In this document: piece by piece, positions 23,255 to 35,431 of the stretch
Layout: the number at the start of each line of letters is the position of its first letter
Position numbering within the stretch: the first letter of the stretch is position 1
Origin: Basidiobolus meristosporus CBS 931.73
Taxonomy: Eukaryota; Basidiobolomycota; Basidiobolomycetes; Basidiobolales; Basidiobolaceae
Direction: 5' to 3'
DNA: 64,000 nt
Assembly (NCBI GenBank): GCA_002104905.1
Contig: MCFE01000066.1
Coordinates: forward strand, 62,001-126,000
Notes under the pieces: generated by a model
Told to the model about the DNA's origin: nothing
Seen by the model: the letters and a program-made list of their open reading frames with translations, nothing else
The model's database searches: none
Position numbers and translations under genes: made by a program

Positions 23255-25346
23255 ACAGCAAAATGGAGTAGCTGAACATGCAAATATAGCAATAGTAGCA
23301 AAGGAAGATATATGCTACATGACAAGGGAATAGACTACAAGTTTTGGGCTGAATCTGTTGCTGCCCCAGTATACATCAAGAAAATATGCCCAACATCAGC
23401 ACTGCATGATTCTACACCCTGTGAAGCATATACAGGCAAAAAACCAGACCCCCAGCACCTCAGAATCTTTGGCAGTGGTGTCTTATATCAAATTACAGAC
23501 AAAAGACACTTAAAGGTAGACCCAAAGAGTAGAAAAGGGATCTTTCTTTGGTATTGTGATGGTACTAAAGGGTATAGAATGTTCAGTGGCAAAAAATAGC
23601 AGCTGATCAAGAGCAGGGATGTTGTACTTAAGGAGAATTCAGATCAGAAAGTCACTGAAATCAATGGCAAGCTGCCTGATATTGTTATTAGCACTAATGA
23701 AGAAGATATGTGAAGAAGATATGTAGCTAATTCCACCACATACAGAAGATAAGTCTGCCAGTTACAGATCAGAGCAGATTTTTGTAGTTAGGAGATCTAC
23801 CCAAATAAGAAATGCCCTTGGATCATGGTGGTAGACATCTAATCATCATTAACAAGTGTCTCTTGCTTTATGTACAAAACCTCAGAATCCAGAACAGGCA
23901 ATGCAAAGTCCAAGTACTATTATGTGGTAATAAGCCAAAAACATGGGATCTGGTAGATTTACCAAATTGGAGAAAGCCAACAAGATGTAAATGGGTCCAC
24001 AAGCTTAAGATAACTGCAAATAGTACCATTGACAAGTACCAGGCTAGATTAAAATCTAAAGGCTATTCCCACATCCAGCAACTAGACCTATAGGCAATTT
24101 TGCTCCAGATGTCAAGTTTAACTGTATTACGACAGTTCTAGACCTGGCAGTTGAACACAGACTAGATCCACACCAAATGTACATCAAGACAGCCTTACTA
24201 AATGGGAATTGCAAGTAACAATGTATATGGAGCAACCAGAAGGTTTTATCAATCCAAAAAGCCCACAAAAGGTGTGCAGACTTAGGAAATTGTTGCATGG
24301 GCTCAAGCCAGCACCTAGAGCATGGTATAAAAGATTCACATATATCCAGACAAGATTTGGTTCATTTGTACCATAGCAGATAGGGTATAACAAGATTGCT
24401 ACATATCTAGAGGAAATTAGGTTCACTTGTGGCACTGCAGATCAGAGTATATATGTTAAACAGCTCAGAAAGGGTGTGATCATCCCACTGCATTATGTGG
24501 ACCATCAAATAATACCTGCAAGTGAGTAACAGGCACTAAAACAGACAAAGTGGGATCTCTTCAGCAAGATTAAGATAACAGATATTGAAACACTGCGCTA
24601 TTTGCTGGAAACTGAAGTCAAATTTGAAATGCCTACGCAGATAATTGTGCTGATGCAGTTTAAGTACATCATGGACATTCCTAGATGCTTTAAAATGAAA
24701 GATTGCAAATCTGCAGCTACCCCTAGGAACAATAATCCAAAAGTGAGCTAATCTCGACCAGTGTTGGGTTGTAATGGTGCACATATGGATCAAAGCTTTT
24801 TCCATCAGCTGATTTCAAGTATATACCAGGGACCATAAATATGGTACTGTACTCCTCTGCAGTAGCAAATAGGCAAGAGTTTGATGGTTATAGTTACTCA
24901 GATTGGGGTAGGATCTGATTGACAGATGCTCTACCACTGGGTAAGTATTTATTTATGCTGGTGCAGCTATTACTTGGAATTGGAAGAATCAACCAACTTT
25001 GGCCCAATCTACAACTTGAGCTGAATATATCACTGTTTGTCAAGCAGCTAAGGAGGTTATATGGCTATGTAACTTACAGAAAGACTTGAGTTTTAACTCA
25101 GATGAACCAACATATATTTACAAAGATAATCAAAGTTGTGCTTTATTAGCTATGAATCTTACTTATCATTTCAGAACTAAGCACATATATATACAACACC
25201 ACTTTGTGAGTGAAGTTGTAGAATATTACTTAGTAGGGTTAGCTGACTGTCCAACTGACACAATAGTGGCAGATATATTGACAAAGCCACTAGCTAAACT
25301 GCAATTTGAGAATCACAGAGAGAAATTAGAATTAGTAATTTTGTAG
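23255..25346 (+). pseudogene. copia pol remnant of C3 (integrase end to RNase H)
   Basis: The plus strand resumes C3 within the integrase (NGVAEHAN at ~23268, DYKFWAESVAAPVYIK at 23335), followed by RIFGSGVLYQI and the linker. Reverse transcriptase traces lie at 23940-24530 (WDLVDLPNWRKPTRCKWVHK, DKYQARLKSKGYSH). RNase H lies at 24850-25340 (DLIDRCSTT-like, then KDNQSCALLAMNLTYHFRTKHI and DILTKPLAKLQFE). A stretch near 24330-24380 is duplicated relative to the other copies. Stops and frameshifts are dense. Confidence 0.85.
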
Positions 25347-25357
25347 TTGAGGGGTAG

Positions 25358-25727
25358 TATTGAAGTATTGAACTATATGGTATCATCCATCAGCTAAAAA
25401 CTTCCTTAATAGTTCTAAACTTGTCTTGGTTACTGTAGGACTAATATATAGCCCTTACTTTGCCACTTTCTTTAGATCTATAATCCCAAGATTAATTCCT
25501 AATAGTCAAGATCAAATTAACACTTCTTACCAAACATTATGTACCAACCCTGAAACTGTTACAGAATGCTCCTGAATGTTGAGAAACCCCCCTTACTTTG
25601 TGTTACTGCTGTATTACTTTGACAAAGGTATAAATACTGAGCCCCTTTATAAATAAGCATCAACTAAGTTATTGCAACTATTTCTTGATAGGTTCCAGTT
25701 ATCCAAATCACTTCTTAAATTGCAACA
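25358..25727 (+). repeat. 3' LTR of copia C3
   Basis: This 370-bp diverged LTR starts TATTGAAGTATTG and ends TTGCAACA. It is followed by accessory-gene sequence of Tnp2 copy T3. Confidence 0.85.
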
Positions 25728-25779
25728 CAGGCTACATCCAAAAAGCCATGCTGACAGTATGCCTGCTGAAGGTAATAAT
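25728..25779 (+). pseudogene. accessory gene (ORF2) piece of Tnp2 copy T3
   Basis: These 52 bases between C3 and gypsy G1 align with 36137-36190 of copy T4 ('ggctacattcaaaaaggccatg...'). They show that C3 and G1 inserted about 50 bases apart in the same gene. Confidence 0.75.
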
Positions 25780-26148
25780 GTGTTACAAGTCTTGGTATAA
25801 GAGTTGTAGAGGAATAGGGAGTTTAGCTAGTATTGTATTCACTAAAACTTGAACTGATTTTTATTGAGGTTCCAGCAGCTCCTTATATACATGTTGCCAG
25901 ATCAATTGTTGACTAATTGTATTTCCTAATGTAGGTTGTGGCTGATGACTCATTTGATTGCATCATCATCACCCAATAAGATCCTACTTAATATATCTAT
26001 TTCTGTCTGATAAGGATCTGCTGATTCATTTGCTGACTAATGCTACTGATTTCATAGATAATACTGATATACTGATAACCTAAACATATACTAATTGATT
26101 TGACTAAAAACTGATCTAACTTAACCACTCAAGCGGCAGATCATAACA
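25780..26148 (-). repeat. 3' LTR of gypsy G1
   Basis: The 369-bp LTR runs from TGTTACAAG to GATCATAACA. It is the same family as the LTRs at 14474, 30351, 32761 and 35669 and, reversed, at 10025. Confidence 0.93.
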
Positions 26149-26158
26149 TTCTCCCCTA

Positions 26159-26956
26159 CTAAAGTTGAGAGGGTTCTCCTGAATCTCTTTTCTTGTGATA
26201 CCAATATCTTGATGGTTCATTATTATCAGCAAGTCTTGCATGCTTGAGTCTGTCCCTATGCACTAAGTCTTCCCGGATATTGCCTTGTTTGTCCACCAGT
26301 TGGTAAGTTGCAAATGGACATTCTCTGATGATCTTGAATGGTCCTGTCCATTGTGGCTCAAATTTCTTCCGAGTGTTGTTTCTTAGCAATACAAAGTTCC
26401 CAACTGTCAATACTTCTGGTGCTATAGTCTTATCAAATCTCTGCTTCATCTTTTCTGCGCTTTGAGATACTTTGGTCTGTGCCTCTTGACGTCTTTGTTC
26501 CAGTTGCTGGTGTCTACTTGGCTGACTGAGTTCATCTTCTAAGGTGTCTGTAAGTTTTGGTTGTGTGAGATCTCCTGGAATCCTTGGTTCACATCCATAA
26601 ACTAAGTAAAATGGTGATTGCTGGGTGGTGTTGTGTACTCTGACTCTGCATGCAAAGAGTGCTTGGTCTATATACTCATCCCATCTACTGACAACTCCAT
26701 TTGCATACTTGGTCAGCATTTTCCCAAATAATCCATTGAACCGCTCAGTGACTCCATTAGTTCTGGGGTGATATGCTGAGGTTTTCAAGTGTCTGATCTA
26801 CTGCATTTCCAGGTAAGCCTCTAATGTCTTTGCCATAAAGTTTGCACCTCTATCAGATAAGATCTCCACAGGGCATCCAAACTTCATCAGGATCTCATGG
26901 TAAATGAAACTTGCAACTTCTTGTTCACTGGCTATTGGTACAGCTTTAGCAACTGG
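26159..26956 (-). pseudogene. gypsy G1 polyprotein, C-terminal integrase part after premature stops
   Basis: This continues the reading of the upstream gag-pol frame beyond the TGA at 26957-26959, where G2 at 9130 has TGG (Trp). A second nonsense codon, TAG at 26798-26800, stands where G2 has CAG (Gln). The intervening sequence has CPVEILSDRGANFM, with the second catalytic Asp. The last 209 codons (26788-26159) start after the second stop with HPRTNGVTERFNG, carrying the catalytic Glu, and end with a GPF/Y-type TGPFKII and VHRDRLKHARL tail. No chromodomain is evident. Both stops are single transitions and both are outside CpG on the minus strand. Confidence 0.9.
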
Positions 26957-29900
26957 TCATTTAGTGGCATGGTCAATTGCTACTAGGATCCAACGGTTGC
27001 ATTTCCTGGTAGTTGGCAGACTTCCAATAAAGTCAATTCCCCATCTCTCAAATGGTCTTACAGGCTCCAAAGGGAAGAGTTTGGCAATTCTTTGTGGCTG
27101 GCCTTGATTGATTTGGCAGTTTGGGCATGTTTTCACTAGCTTCTCAATATCTTGTTTCATTCTGGGCCACCATGCTCTGGCTTTCACAAGGCTATAGGTT
27201 CCTTCAATCCCAAGATGTCCATATCCATTGTGTAGCTTATGTATTAAATCCAGGCGAGCAACATAAGGACAATAGGCAATAGGGCTTCCATCAACAATTC
27301 GGTAGAGTGTTTCATCCTGTACAACAAATTTGCTGGCTTCATCACGGATTATCTTCTTGATATCTTCATCCACCTCATTAGGAATGGCTTGGTCCTCCAA
27401 GTACTTTGGTAATAGGCTAGGCCAATCTGATTCATGTACCAAGTTGAGTTGTGCAACTTGATCTAATCTTGATAAGGCATCAGCAACCGTGTTGTTTTTT
27501 CCTTGGCAGTAGACAATCTCCAGGTCAAATTGCTGAATGTATTCACTCCATCTTGTCATTCTTCTAGAGAGTACCTTCTGAGTTAATATATACTTGAGGG
27601 AGGCATGATCAGTCTTCACAGTGCATTTGACTCCTTCAATATAGCATCTCCATGTCTTCAAACAGTGTATTATAGCAAGCATCTCCTTCTCATGGACTGG
27701 ATAGCTTTGTTCTGCTGAGTTCAGTTTCTTGGATTCAAAGGCAACAGGGTGGTCCTTTCCCTTGTGTTCTTGGCTCAGCACTCCACCAATTGCATAATCT
27801 GAAGCATCTGTGCACAGAGTGAACTCTTTTCTGAAGTCTGGTATTCTTAGGCTTGGCAGCTTAGCAAGTTCATTCTTGAGCGTCTGGAAGGCAGTCTCAC
27901 AAGCTATGTCCCACTTATAGGTATTGTCTTTCTTGAGGATATCAGTTAAAGGGGCTGCAATACTTGCAAAAGACTTGACAAATCTCTGATAATAGGAAAC
28001 CATTCCGAGGAATGATCTGAGTTCTGATATGCTATGGGGTTGCTTCAAATTCTTGATTACTTCCACCTTCTTTGGGTCTAAGGTTACTCCTGTGCTAGTC
28101 ACTATGTGTCCCAGGTATTCAACGTGCTCCTTGAAGAATTCACACTTGGCTAGCTTGCCATATGGCTTGTTCTCTCTTAGTTTCTTCAAGACCTTTTCAA
28201 TGTGCACTATGTGATCCTCTTCTGTCTTGCTGTATATCAATATGTCATCCAGGTAGATTATCACAAACTTGTCTAAGTACTCCTGAAAGACAGTCTGCAT
28301 CAGCGTCATGAATGTTGCAGGGGCATTAGTGAGGCCAAAACTCATGACTAAGTACTTGTAATGTCCATATCTGGTCCTGAATGCTGTCTTAGGGATATCT
28401 TCTGGTTTCACCCTAATCTGGTTGTATCCTGACATGAGGTCAATCTTGCTGAAAATAGTGGCTCCATTAAGTTGGTCCAAAAGCTCATCAATCCAAGGTA
28501 TGGGGTACTTATTCTTGACGGTAACTGAGTTCAGGGCTCTGTAGTCAATGCACATCCTAAGTGTTCCATCCTTCTTTTTCACAAAAAGCACTGGTGCTCC
28601 CCAGGGTGACTTGCTGGGCCTGATGTATCCTTGCTCCAATAGCTGATCAATTTGTCTCTTCATTTCCTCCAATTCCAATGGACTCATTCGGTAAGGTGTC
28701 TTGCTCACTGGAGGGCTATCTCCTCTGTCTATGGCATGATCCACGTCTCTGACTGGTGGTAGGCTTACAAGCTCATCTGGAAACACGTCTGAATATTTCT
28801 TCAAGAGAGTCTGGACCTGCTGGGGTGCTGGGGTAGAGGAATCCTCCTGTAATACCGCCATGAGGAACATCTGGGTACCTTTTCTAAGTGCTCTACAGAA
28901 CTGGGTCTTGCTAAGTTCACTTGTCTCACACACACTGGAATTGACCAAGTTGAAATCCAGCCTGGCAGGTAATAGCTCATAGGTCTTGTTGTCTTTTTGG
29001 ATCTGAATTGCATGGGTTCTCCAGTTGATTGATGGATTACAACAAAATAGCCAGGTTTTCCCAAGTACAAGGTCAAACTTGCAGTTCCCAAATATATAAG
29101 CCTGTAGGTCTTCTTCATAGTCATTGATCTTCATTCTTACTGGCTGGGTGATACGGTTGATTATGTGGGAGTTCCCATCAGCTGTGGAAACTGAAGTTGA
29201 TTTGGTAGGTTCCGAGTTGATTCCAGCTTTCAAAGCAAATTGCTCTGACATGTACTCATGCGATGCTCCTGAGTCAATCATGATCTTGGCAGGTACTCCA
29301 TTGATTACTGCATTCAAGTACAATAACTTCCCTGAGTTTGAAGTCATTTGGGACAAGTACTCTTCTGTCATATGGAAGGTGAGTTCCAAGTCTTCTTCAA
29401 GCTCATCTTCCACATTACTGTGCTCATGGGACTCAATAAGGTTGAAGGTTCTTGTTGGCTGGTGGCCATTTCTTCTCTGAGGGCAGTACTTTGCAATATG
29501 TCCCTGCTGGTGGCAATTGAAGCAAAGTCCTCTCTTCTTGCATTCTTCTGAGGAGGGATTCTTCTGCATAGCGTCTATTTCCATTGGTACTACTTCTGAT
29601 TGTCTTCTTTCATAATGATTATAGCCTTTCTGATTAGTCACTGTAGGCTTCCCAACTCCAAACATAGCTGAGTCATAGTCAATGGCAATCTTGATGGCTT
29701 CTTCAATAGTCTGAGGTCTTTGGTAATTGACTTCCTTGCGAGTTCTTTCTTTCAACCCATCAATAAAGTATTCAACTTGATCCAAGGGGTCCATTCTTTC
29801 AATTTGTCCAAGTAGACATCTGTACTCATAGATGTATTGTTGCACCATTCCTTTCTGTCTGAGTGTCTTTAACTTCCTTCTTAGTAGTGTCTGCTGGTGT

Positions 29901-30292
29901 GGAGGTTCAAAAGCATCCTGAATTTCCGACACAAACTCATCCCAGGTAGAGATTGTAGAGCATCCCATCATAGTGGCTGACCTGATCTTGTTGTGGTACC
30001 ACTGTAAAGCTGCATCTGCCAGGTAAGAAGCTGCATAATGCAACTTGCTTTCTGGAGCAATTCCTTTAGCTTTAAAAGCTTCTTCAATCTGAAAGAGCCA
30101 AGTTCCCAGGTTTTCATTGACTCTGCCATGGTACCGGTTGACCTTCACACTAAAGTTGCTCTTGACAGGGCTTTGCTGGCTCTGAGCCATGGTAGTCATT
30201 CCTTGTTGCTGTTGGCTGAGGATCTGGAGTAACTGTTGCTGTTGGGCCAGGATTTGCTGCATGGCATTCTTCCATTCTTGATTGTCCAACAT
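26957..30292 (-). CDS. gypsy G1 gag-pol polyprotein (1,111 codons, prematurely ended)
   Basis: The ATG at 30292 opens an uninterrupted frame. In order it shows a Gln-rich start; a retrotransposon gag domain (~50-200, with WLFQIEEAF and ALQWYHNK); a CCHC knuckle with C257, C260, H265 and C270; an aspartic protease with D340 in IDSGAS; a reverse transcriptase (~530-720) with D618 in SKIDLMSG and YLDD at 680-683; an RNase H (~825-940) with D829, E870 and D895; an HHCC integrase finger (H1021, H1026, C1055, C1058); and the first catalytic Asp of the integrase (D1087). The frame ends at a TGA replacing Trp. Product and reactions follow the Ty3/gypsy family: virus-like particle formation, reverse transcription and integration. 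Whether it is expressed is unknown. It lacks the rest of the integrase, so as it stands it is not autonomous. Confidence 0.95.
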   Translation of the reverse strand: MLDNQEWKNAMQQILAQQQQLLQILSQQQQGMTTMAQSQQSPVKSNFSVKVNRYHGRVNENLGTWLFQIEEAFKAKGIAPESKLHYAASYLADAALQWYHNKIRSATMMGCSTISTWDEFVSEIQDAFEPPHQQTLLRRKLKTLRQKGMVQQYIYEYRCLLGQIERMDPLDQVEYFIDGLKERTRKEVNYQRPQTIEEAIKIAIDYDSAMFGVGKPTVTNQKGYNHYERRQSEVVPMEIDAMQKNPSSEECKKRGLCFNCHQQGHIAKYCPQRRNGHQPTRTFNLIESHEHSNVEDELEEDLELTFHMTEEYLSQMTSNSGKLLYLNAVINGVPAKIMIDSGASHEYMSEQFALKAGINSEPTKSTSVSTADGNSHIINRITQPVRMKINDYEEDLQAYIFGNCKFDLVLGKTWLFCCNPSINWRTHAIQIQKDNKTYELLPARLDFNLVNSSVCETSELSKTQFCRALRKGTQMFLMAVLQEDSSTPAPQQVQTLLKKYSDVFPDELVSLPPVRDVDHAIDRGDSPPVSKTPYRMSPLELEEMKRQIDQLLEQGYIRPSKSPWGAPVLFVKKKDGTLRMCIDYRALNSVTVKNKYPIPWIDELLDQLNGATIFSKIDLMSGYNQIRVKPEDIPKTAFRTRYGHYKYLVMSFGLTNAPATFMTLMQTVFQEYLDKFVIIYLDDILIYSKTEEDHIVHIEKVLKKLRENKPYGKLAKCEFFKEHVEYLGHIVTSTGVTLDPKKVEVIKNLKQPHSISELRSFLGMVSYYQRFVKSFASIAAPLTDILKKDNTYKWDIACETAFQTLKNELAKLPSLRIPDFRKEFTLCTDASDYAIGGVLSQEHKGKDHPVAFESKKLNSAEQSYPVHEKEMLAIIHCLKTWRCYIEGVKCTVKTDHASLKYILTQKVLSRRMTRWSEYIQQFDLEIVYCQGKNNTVADALSRLDQVAQLNLVHESDWPSLLPKYLEDQAIPNEVDEDIKKIIRDEASKFVVQDETLYRIVDGSPIAYCPYVARLDLIHKLHNGYGHLGIEGTYSLVKARAWWPRMKQDIEKLVKTCPNCQINQGQPQRIAKLFPLEPVRPFERWGIDFIGSLPTTRKCNRWILVAIDHATK

Positions 30293-30350
30293 CTTGAGGG
30301 TGGTTTCTTCTTTCTTCAGGAGGGAGGTTTCTGGTTATCGCTGCTACCAA

Positions 30351-30718
30351 TGTTACAAGTCTTGGTATAAGAGTTGTAGAGGAATAGGGAGTTTATCTAG
30401 TATTGTATTCACTAAAACTTGAACTGATTTTTATTGAGGTTCCAGCAGCTCCTTATATACACGTTGCCAGATCAATTGCTGACTAATTGTATTTCCTAAT
30501 GTAGGTTGTGGCTGATGACTCATTTGATTGCATCATCATCACCCAATAAGATCCTACTTAATATATCTATTTCTGTCTGATAAGGATCTGCTGATTCATT
30601 TGCTGACTAATGCTACTGATTTCATAGATAATACTGATATACTGATAACCTAAACATATACTAATTGATTTGACTAAAAACTGATCTAACTTAACCATTC
30701 AAGCGGCAGATCATAACA
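30351..30718 (-). repeat. 5' LTR of gypsy G1
   Basis: The 368-bp LTR contains a 'ccttatataca' TATA-like segment in plus orientation (TGTATATAAGG on the coding strand) near 30450. It is nearly identical to the LTR at 25780. Confidence 0.93.
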
Positions 30719-31164
30719 AATGCAGACTCCTTGGGCTCTCAGTCAAGCAGGCAAATGAGAATATCTGTAGAGCCACAAGCACACCATAATACTGAGGCAT
30801 ATGAGAATGTTGCAAACATAGTACCACTGATTGAAGACCAACCAGTGGCCATCATAACATCAATCCCACACTTGACAGCAATTGAGTTGTCAACTCATAC
30901 CTAAGGATTAATGAGGCTATTAGGTGCAGTGGCTGGTAGGATAGTTGCAATGGCCTATAGAAAGCAGGAAATATTCCAGATTCAGGATGTGTGGATTATA
31001 TTTGTTGAGTAAATGATGTACCAGGTAGAGAATGCAGTATCTTTGCTGCAACAAGCAAGCTCATGTAGCTCAATGTCACTGCCAAGAATTGAGCCATTTC
31101 CCAATTTTACAGCAGAGGAGCACCATGTGGTACCAAAAGCACAACAATAGTTCCCAATAATAAA
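30719..31164 (+). pseudogene. accessory gene (ORF2) piece of Tnp2 copy T3, Ser-rich to middle region
   Basis: The plus strand continues the accessory gene after G1. Readable phrases such as SQSSRQ, LLGAVAGRIV and NFTAEEHHVVPKAQQ line up with 36195-36600 of copy T4. Stops are present in every frame, so the gene is dead. The piece ends where an M2 small element begins. Confidence 0.65.
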
Positions 31165-31520
31165 GTGTTTAGAAATGTTGTCAGATTCTTAGAGATATTG
31201 AAGGTGACTTAGAGCACAAGTAGATTTTGTGGTTTTGCTTAATGAGTTATTGAGTGTTTTAGTAATATTTATAATTTTTCACAGTCTTGGCCTGACAGAC
31301 ATATAGAATAGGCTTAAGAAGCTTCCAAGGGCATGTGTGCAAAGTTTGGGGCAGCTTGGATAACTCTGTGAATTTCAAGTCCTGGGTACTTGATATTTTG
31401 CTGAAAATATTCTACCTGAGTCCCAACAAGTAGCTTAGCCTGTATTCTCTAGAATTTGTAGGTAATGTTCTAAGTGACCAGGTTAGGTAACTCTTTGGGT
31501 GGAATAACAGATTTTTAAAA
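31165..31520 (+). mobile_element. M2 small non-coding element, copy 1
   Basis: About 350 bp interrupt the accessory gene between the segment encoding ...PKAQQ and the segment encoding ...KPI. The block runs from 'ttgtcagattcttagagatatt' through TTTTTCACAGTCTTGGC to 'gtggaataacagatttttaaaac'. It is alignable with 44148-44482, 51921-52265 and, partly, 56806-57089. It has no coding potential. Copy T4 lacks it at 36610, which gives an empty-site comparison. Edges are approximate. Confidence 0.6.
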
Positions 31521-31774
31521 CAAGAAAAACCTATCATAGTAAGGGAAGGAGTGACTGTGCAGTTTATACCCAATCCCAAAAATCAACACAAATTGATGAT
31601 CCATGAAGCCATTGAGTGCAATGATGAAGTTGGGACTAATATTTATGTGGCTGTTGGAAGTCTAGCATGACATCACTTTAAGGCTGGCATGCCATGGGAC
31701 CATCAGGAGCTTAAGGCCAAGCAGAATGCACACAGCCTATTCCATGAGGATTGTCCTGTATTCAAGCATGCATA
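31521..31774 (+). pseudogene. accessory gene (ORF2) core piece of Tnp2 copy T3
   Basis: The sequence resembles the conserved core of the accessory protein: HHFKAGMPWDHQELKAKQNA and SLFHEDCPVFKHA. It is interrupted at 31774 by the whole of Tnp2 copy T4. The missing continuation (FWVSIG-like) is found at 43701 after T4. The last three bases ATA are the target duplication of T4. Confidence 0.75.
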
Positions 31775-34700
31775 CCCTATGAAATATAATTTGGTGCTGC
31801 GGGAGAATCCAATCCAGATCAGCCATCAGGATCCCATTTGGAGACCGTAAAAGCACTAACAGCTTGGAATTAGAGACTCTCTTAACAATCTTTTGGTTGG
31901 ATTATGACAGCATTTAGTTAATTTTACTTCCTAATATAGTTATAAAACCTGACAAGGCTTGATTGGTGCTGTAGCAATAATTGCATGACATTGTTGCGGA
32001 CTTAATGTGCTCTACAACTATTTTAAGCAGATTCAACAGGCTAGTGCATCCAATTGCCTTACATGGCAAAAACCTGACAATGTATTAACTGCCTCATTGT
32101 AAGTCTCTGATGGCATTATTGTCGCAGTATGGCAGCCTATAGTTAGTTCTGTAAAATGCAACTGTACCAATTTACCAAATGATATTTTGTTTTCATACCT
32201 CTCCTTATGCAGTTAATAAACCACTGTAGAATATCCCTCATTATTTGCTGACTCACTATTACCTTAGGTATTCCACATATAGTTCAAATCAAGAAATACC
32301 ATGGCCTCCTCCTTACTAGCAACTACCAACACTCTCCCCACTGTAATTGACATGCTTCTATCATCTCAAGTTTATGGCTGTTTAATATGATACTTGCAAA
32401 GCTGACATATACCTTGTACTGCCGGTAACATAAACATCTTGCAAACATATGCCTGGTTGCCACCATTTGTGCCATGAATGCCTCCTTTATATCTGGAAAG
32501 AACTTTCTGATATTTAGCCAATATATTCCTTCTCCTTATTGGATTCTAGCTGCCTTACATATGTGCTCTTGCTCTTGTCTGAACAAGTTCTGTATGGAAT
32601 GGTGTCAAAGTTAGCTTGAGACCAACAGAAACCTGTTTACTATGGTAAAGTTTTCCTGATAAAGATTAGTTGCTTGTTGCACCTAACCCAACTTTGCATT
32701 ACTTTATGGATTACCCACACATTGGGGCTGCTTAGCTTCTTAATTCCATAGGCATAGATGTGTTACAAGTCTTGGTATAAGAGTTGTAGAGGAATAGGGA
32801 GTTTAGCTAGTATTGTATTCACTAAAACTTGAACTGATTTTTATTGAGGTTCCAGCAGCTCCTTATATACATTTTGCCAGATCAATTGCTGACTAATTAT
32901 ATTTCCTAATGTAGGTTGTGGCTGATGACTCATTTGATTGCATCATCAACACCCAATAAGATCCTACTTAATATATCTGTTTCTGTCTGATAAGGATCTG
33001 CTGATTCATTTGCTAACTGATGCTACTGATTTCATAGATAATACTGATATACTGATAACCTAAACATATACTATTTGATTTGACTAAAAACTGATCTAAC
33101 TTAAACATTCAAGCGGCAGATCATAACGATGTCTCTGTGTGAACATCTGTCTTCAGTACCCTTCAACTCTTCCTGGCAGTAACTCATGTGCCAACTCATT
33201 GCATTGGTCCCAGACTTGAAGGTAATATTCTGGATAAGATTAGGATATGGTAGTACCTGCAGCATGACTTGTCTTCCTATCTCCCCACACATCCACTCCA
33301 CAGGAAACTCCCTAAAGGTGAAGCAAGGCCCAATATTCTCCACACACCTAGCAAGATGGAGTAGAGAATGGATACAGTAGTGGCAGAGATCTACGCATGC
33401 AGCTTTGTGTTTGTAGTAGAGCAGCTTGAATACCATTATAAACTTGTTGCATAACAGTTGTAGATGTGTCAAGTTGTCATTGGTGATCCCCTTCTGGATA
33501 AATGTTCCTACAATGTCCACATATGACTCTCAAGGCTTTAATGTACTCTAGGTAGGAATGGCTTCAGAATGCTACTTGAATCAATATATATCCAGTTTAA
33601 CCAGTCTTGGCATTTGTATTGTGGCATATGCTTATGAATAGTGATTGGAGCCCATAAGAAGCACTTAAGATAGAGGCTGCATTGTAATATCTTGCCATCA
33701 CTTTCAAATTTCTTGGGTGTCTCAAAGGGCTTACTTATGTTGAAATGCTCCATGTACAACTTGGTCATTAGTATAGGATATTTGTTGAAAAGCAAATGCA
33801 ATGCTCTCAGTGGAAAGCTTTTGCTCTAACAAATACCCTTCATCTTCAGTATCTCCGGTTTCCAATTGATTCCATATTCTTGCTGATGGCTAATAGCTTG
33901 CCACCTTTGCTGCAATTGCAAGTTGACATCTGTAAGTTCTCTATATGGGGAGATGATTATCTCAGTGTTGGTGTTGAGGTAATAAAAATATTTGTGAGTT
34001 ATGGAGTAAATCCCTAGATCTCACACATTTAACAGCAATACCATCCATGGTGCTGAGAAAAGCTGGCTATCTTGCTGATGGCTGGGGTATCTCCAAAGCA
34101 GATAATAGTATGCATGTTGACATGATGGCCATTTACTGTTATCCTGCTGGAAAGCACACAACATTCATTCAGCAATGGATACAAGTAGCTATCCAGGTTG
34201 AACAGTGATTTAGGTCCAGATACCAGTGAGACTACCATCAGATAATTGCTCTGAAACCATAAGATGGGCAGCAGACTGGAAAGCATACAAAATTCATCCA
34301 GGTGGACACAGGTAGCTATCCAGTTTGGATGGTAATATAGGCCCAGATACCAGTGAGATTACCTTCAATCTTTACTCTGATACAGTATGATAGGCAACAG
34401 ATTCAGGTTGATGAAAATGAGTGGCCAGCATTAATTGCTGTTGGAGTACTTGTTTTATGAGAATCCATCAAGTGCTAGGGCAAATGTATGGTCTTAAATA
34501 CCTTTAAAGTAGCCCTTGCTTCAATGCTGTTTGCATTGTTTGCCATTAAATATATTGGATATGTTTGTACGTGATTGTTACTGAGTGTGGTATTTTATAG
34601 CTTTGCAATATTTGTTGGACTGTATGAGCTACCTTAGATGGGGTATTACCAGAATATATCTGAAGTGTGAACAATGTTTTCCCTTGTTAGTGTTGGATTC

Positions 34701-35431
34701 CTGACTGTTTGAACACATTGCAATGGTGGCCTTTTTGGATTTACATGCCATTCAACTGTCAACACATACTGGAATCAGGACAGTCTCTGGGTCATATGTT
34801 GCCAGTTGCATGATGGTTGTACACTTGTATTATGTATATGGTAAGTTGCATCCCAGAATGATTCTGGCAAGAAGTAGTTGTATATCATCAGAGCCCTCAT
34901 TACTGATATTGGTGGAAACATAGCACTTCTCTAGCCACAACATTATATCATTCACCAGTGGATGGATTACTGGACTCACTTGGCTCCACAAAGTATCCTT
35001 GGCATTTGTTTCAATGTGTGCTGTCTAAGAGCATACTGGGATTTGACCCTGCTCATACGTGGTACTGATGTTAGGGGAGATAGCCTCACAATCCATCAGT
35101 GAGCCTTCTTCATCAGAGATATCACTCTGAATGTTATATTCAAAAGGCTGGGGTGAGCCTAATGGTGCCAAAAACTCATCTGACTCAATTTGTGCAAGGT
35201 CACAATAATGGCAAGGTAAAAGTTTAGAAGTATTAGCTGGTGACAAGATACTGTTGGTGCAATTGTGACTGATGAATGGTCAAACATCACATATGTGGCA
35301 AAACACTGGCTGTGATCCTTGTTATACTTCCTATGCTGTCTGCATGCTGCATGGCTGAGTGGCGTTCTACAATAGCCACTTGGTCTTTTTTCTCTTTTCC
35401 TATAGTGTTGAATCAAAGTAGTCTTGTTCAT
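31775..35431 (-). pseudogene. Tnp2-type transposase (copy T4)
   Basis: The minus-strand start is the ATG at 35431 (MNKTTLIQH...). A Cys/His finger-like start with CRQHRKYNKDHSQCF lies at ~35390-35280 and the acidic linker at 35240-35030. The conserved core region lies at 34960-34080, with an 80-bp duplicated segment near 34160-34330 ('cagataccagtgagactacc' type). The helical MEHFNISKPFETP region lies at ~33760. The CHYCIHSLLHLARCVENIGP...EWMCGEIG block, diagnostic for Tnp2, lies at 33400-33280. A gypsy solo LTR interrupts at 32761-33127. The C-terminal part runs to the element end. Stops and frameshifts throughout show it is inactive. Confidence 0.83.
32761..33127 (-). repeat. gypsy solo LTR in Tnp2 copy T4
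   Basis: This 367-bp LTR of the G1 family is bounded by a perfect 4-bp repeat GATG (32757-32760 and 33128-33131). Removing it restores 'ataggcatagatgtctctg', comparable with 59875-59895 of copy T8. There is no internal region, so it is a solo LTR. It is very similar to the G1 LTRs, so the family was recently active. Confidence 0.92.

Larger units (their letters stand above)
18560..25727 (+). mobile_element. Ty1/copia retrotransposon C3, old, with nested C2
   Basis: C3 is bounded by LTRs at 18560-18928 and 25358-25727 and reads on the plus strand. It was inserted into the accessory gene of Tnp2 copy T3: the left flank ends 'aagccagc' and the right flank begins 'caggctac', which together match the uninterrupted 'aagcagggctacattcaaaaag' at 36130-36150. 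The body is heavily decayed, has lost most of gag, protease and part of integrase, and is interrupted by the antisense copia C2 (19174-23254). Its LTRs differ far more from each other than those of C4, so C3 is the oldest copia here. Confidence 0.85.
25780..30718 (-). mobile_element. Ty3/gypsy retrotransposon G1, full length and young
   Basis: G1 is 4,939 bp, reads on the minus strand and has LTRs at 25780-26148 and 30351-30718 that differ at only about four positions by eye. Just inside the 5' LTR the minus strand reads TTGGTAGCAGCGATAACC, a plausible tRNA primer-binding site. The polypurine tract is AGGGGAGAA (reverse complement of 26149-26157). AATG on the left (25776-25779) and on the right (30719-30722) gives a 4-bp target duplication within accessory-gene sequence of Tnp2 copy T3. 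One gag-pol frame is broken only by two nonsense codons, making G1 the best-preserved retroelement in the window. Confidence 0.95.

Noticed and set aside
29124-29551. 118- and 67-codon plus-strand frames
   Set aside because: They are antisense to the intact gypsy G1 gag-protease reading and have no recognised domain.
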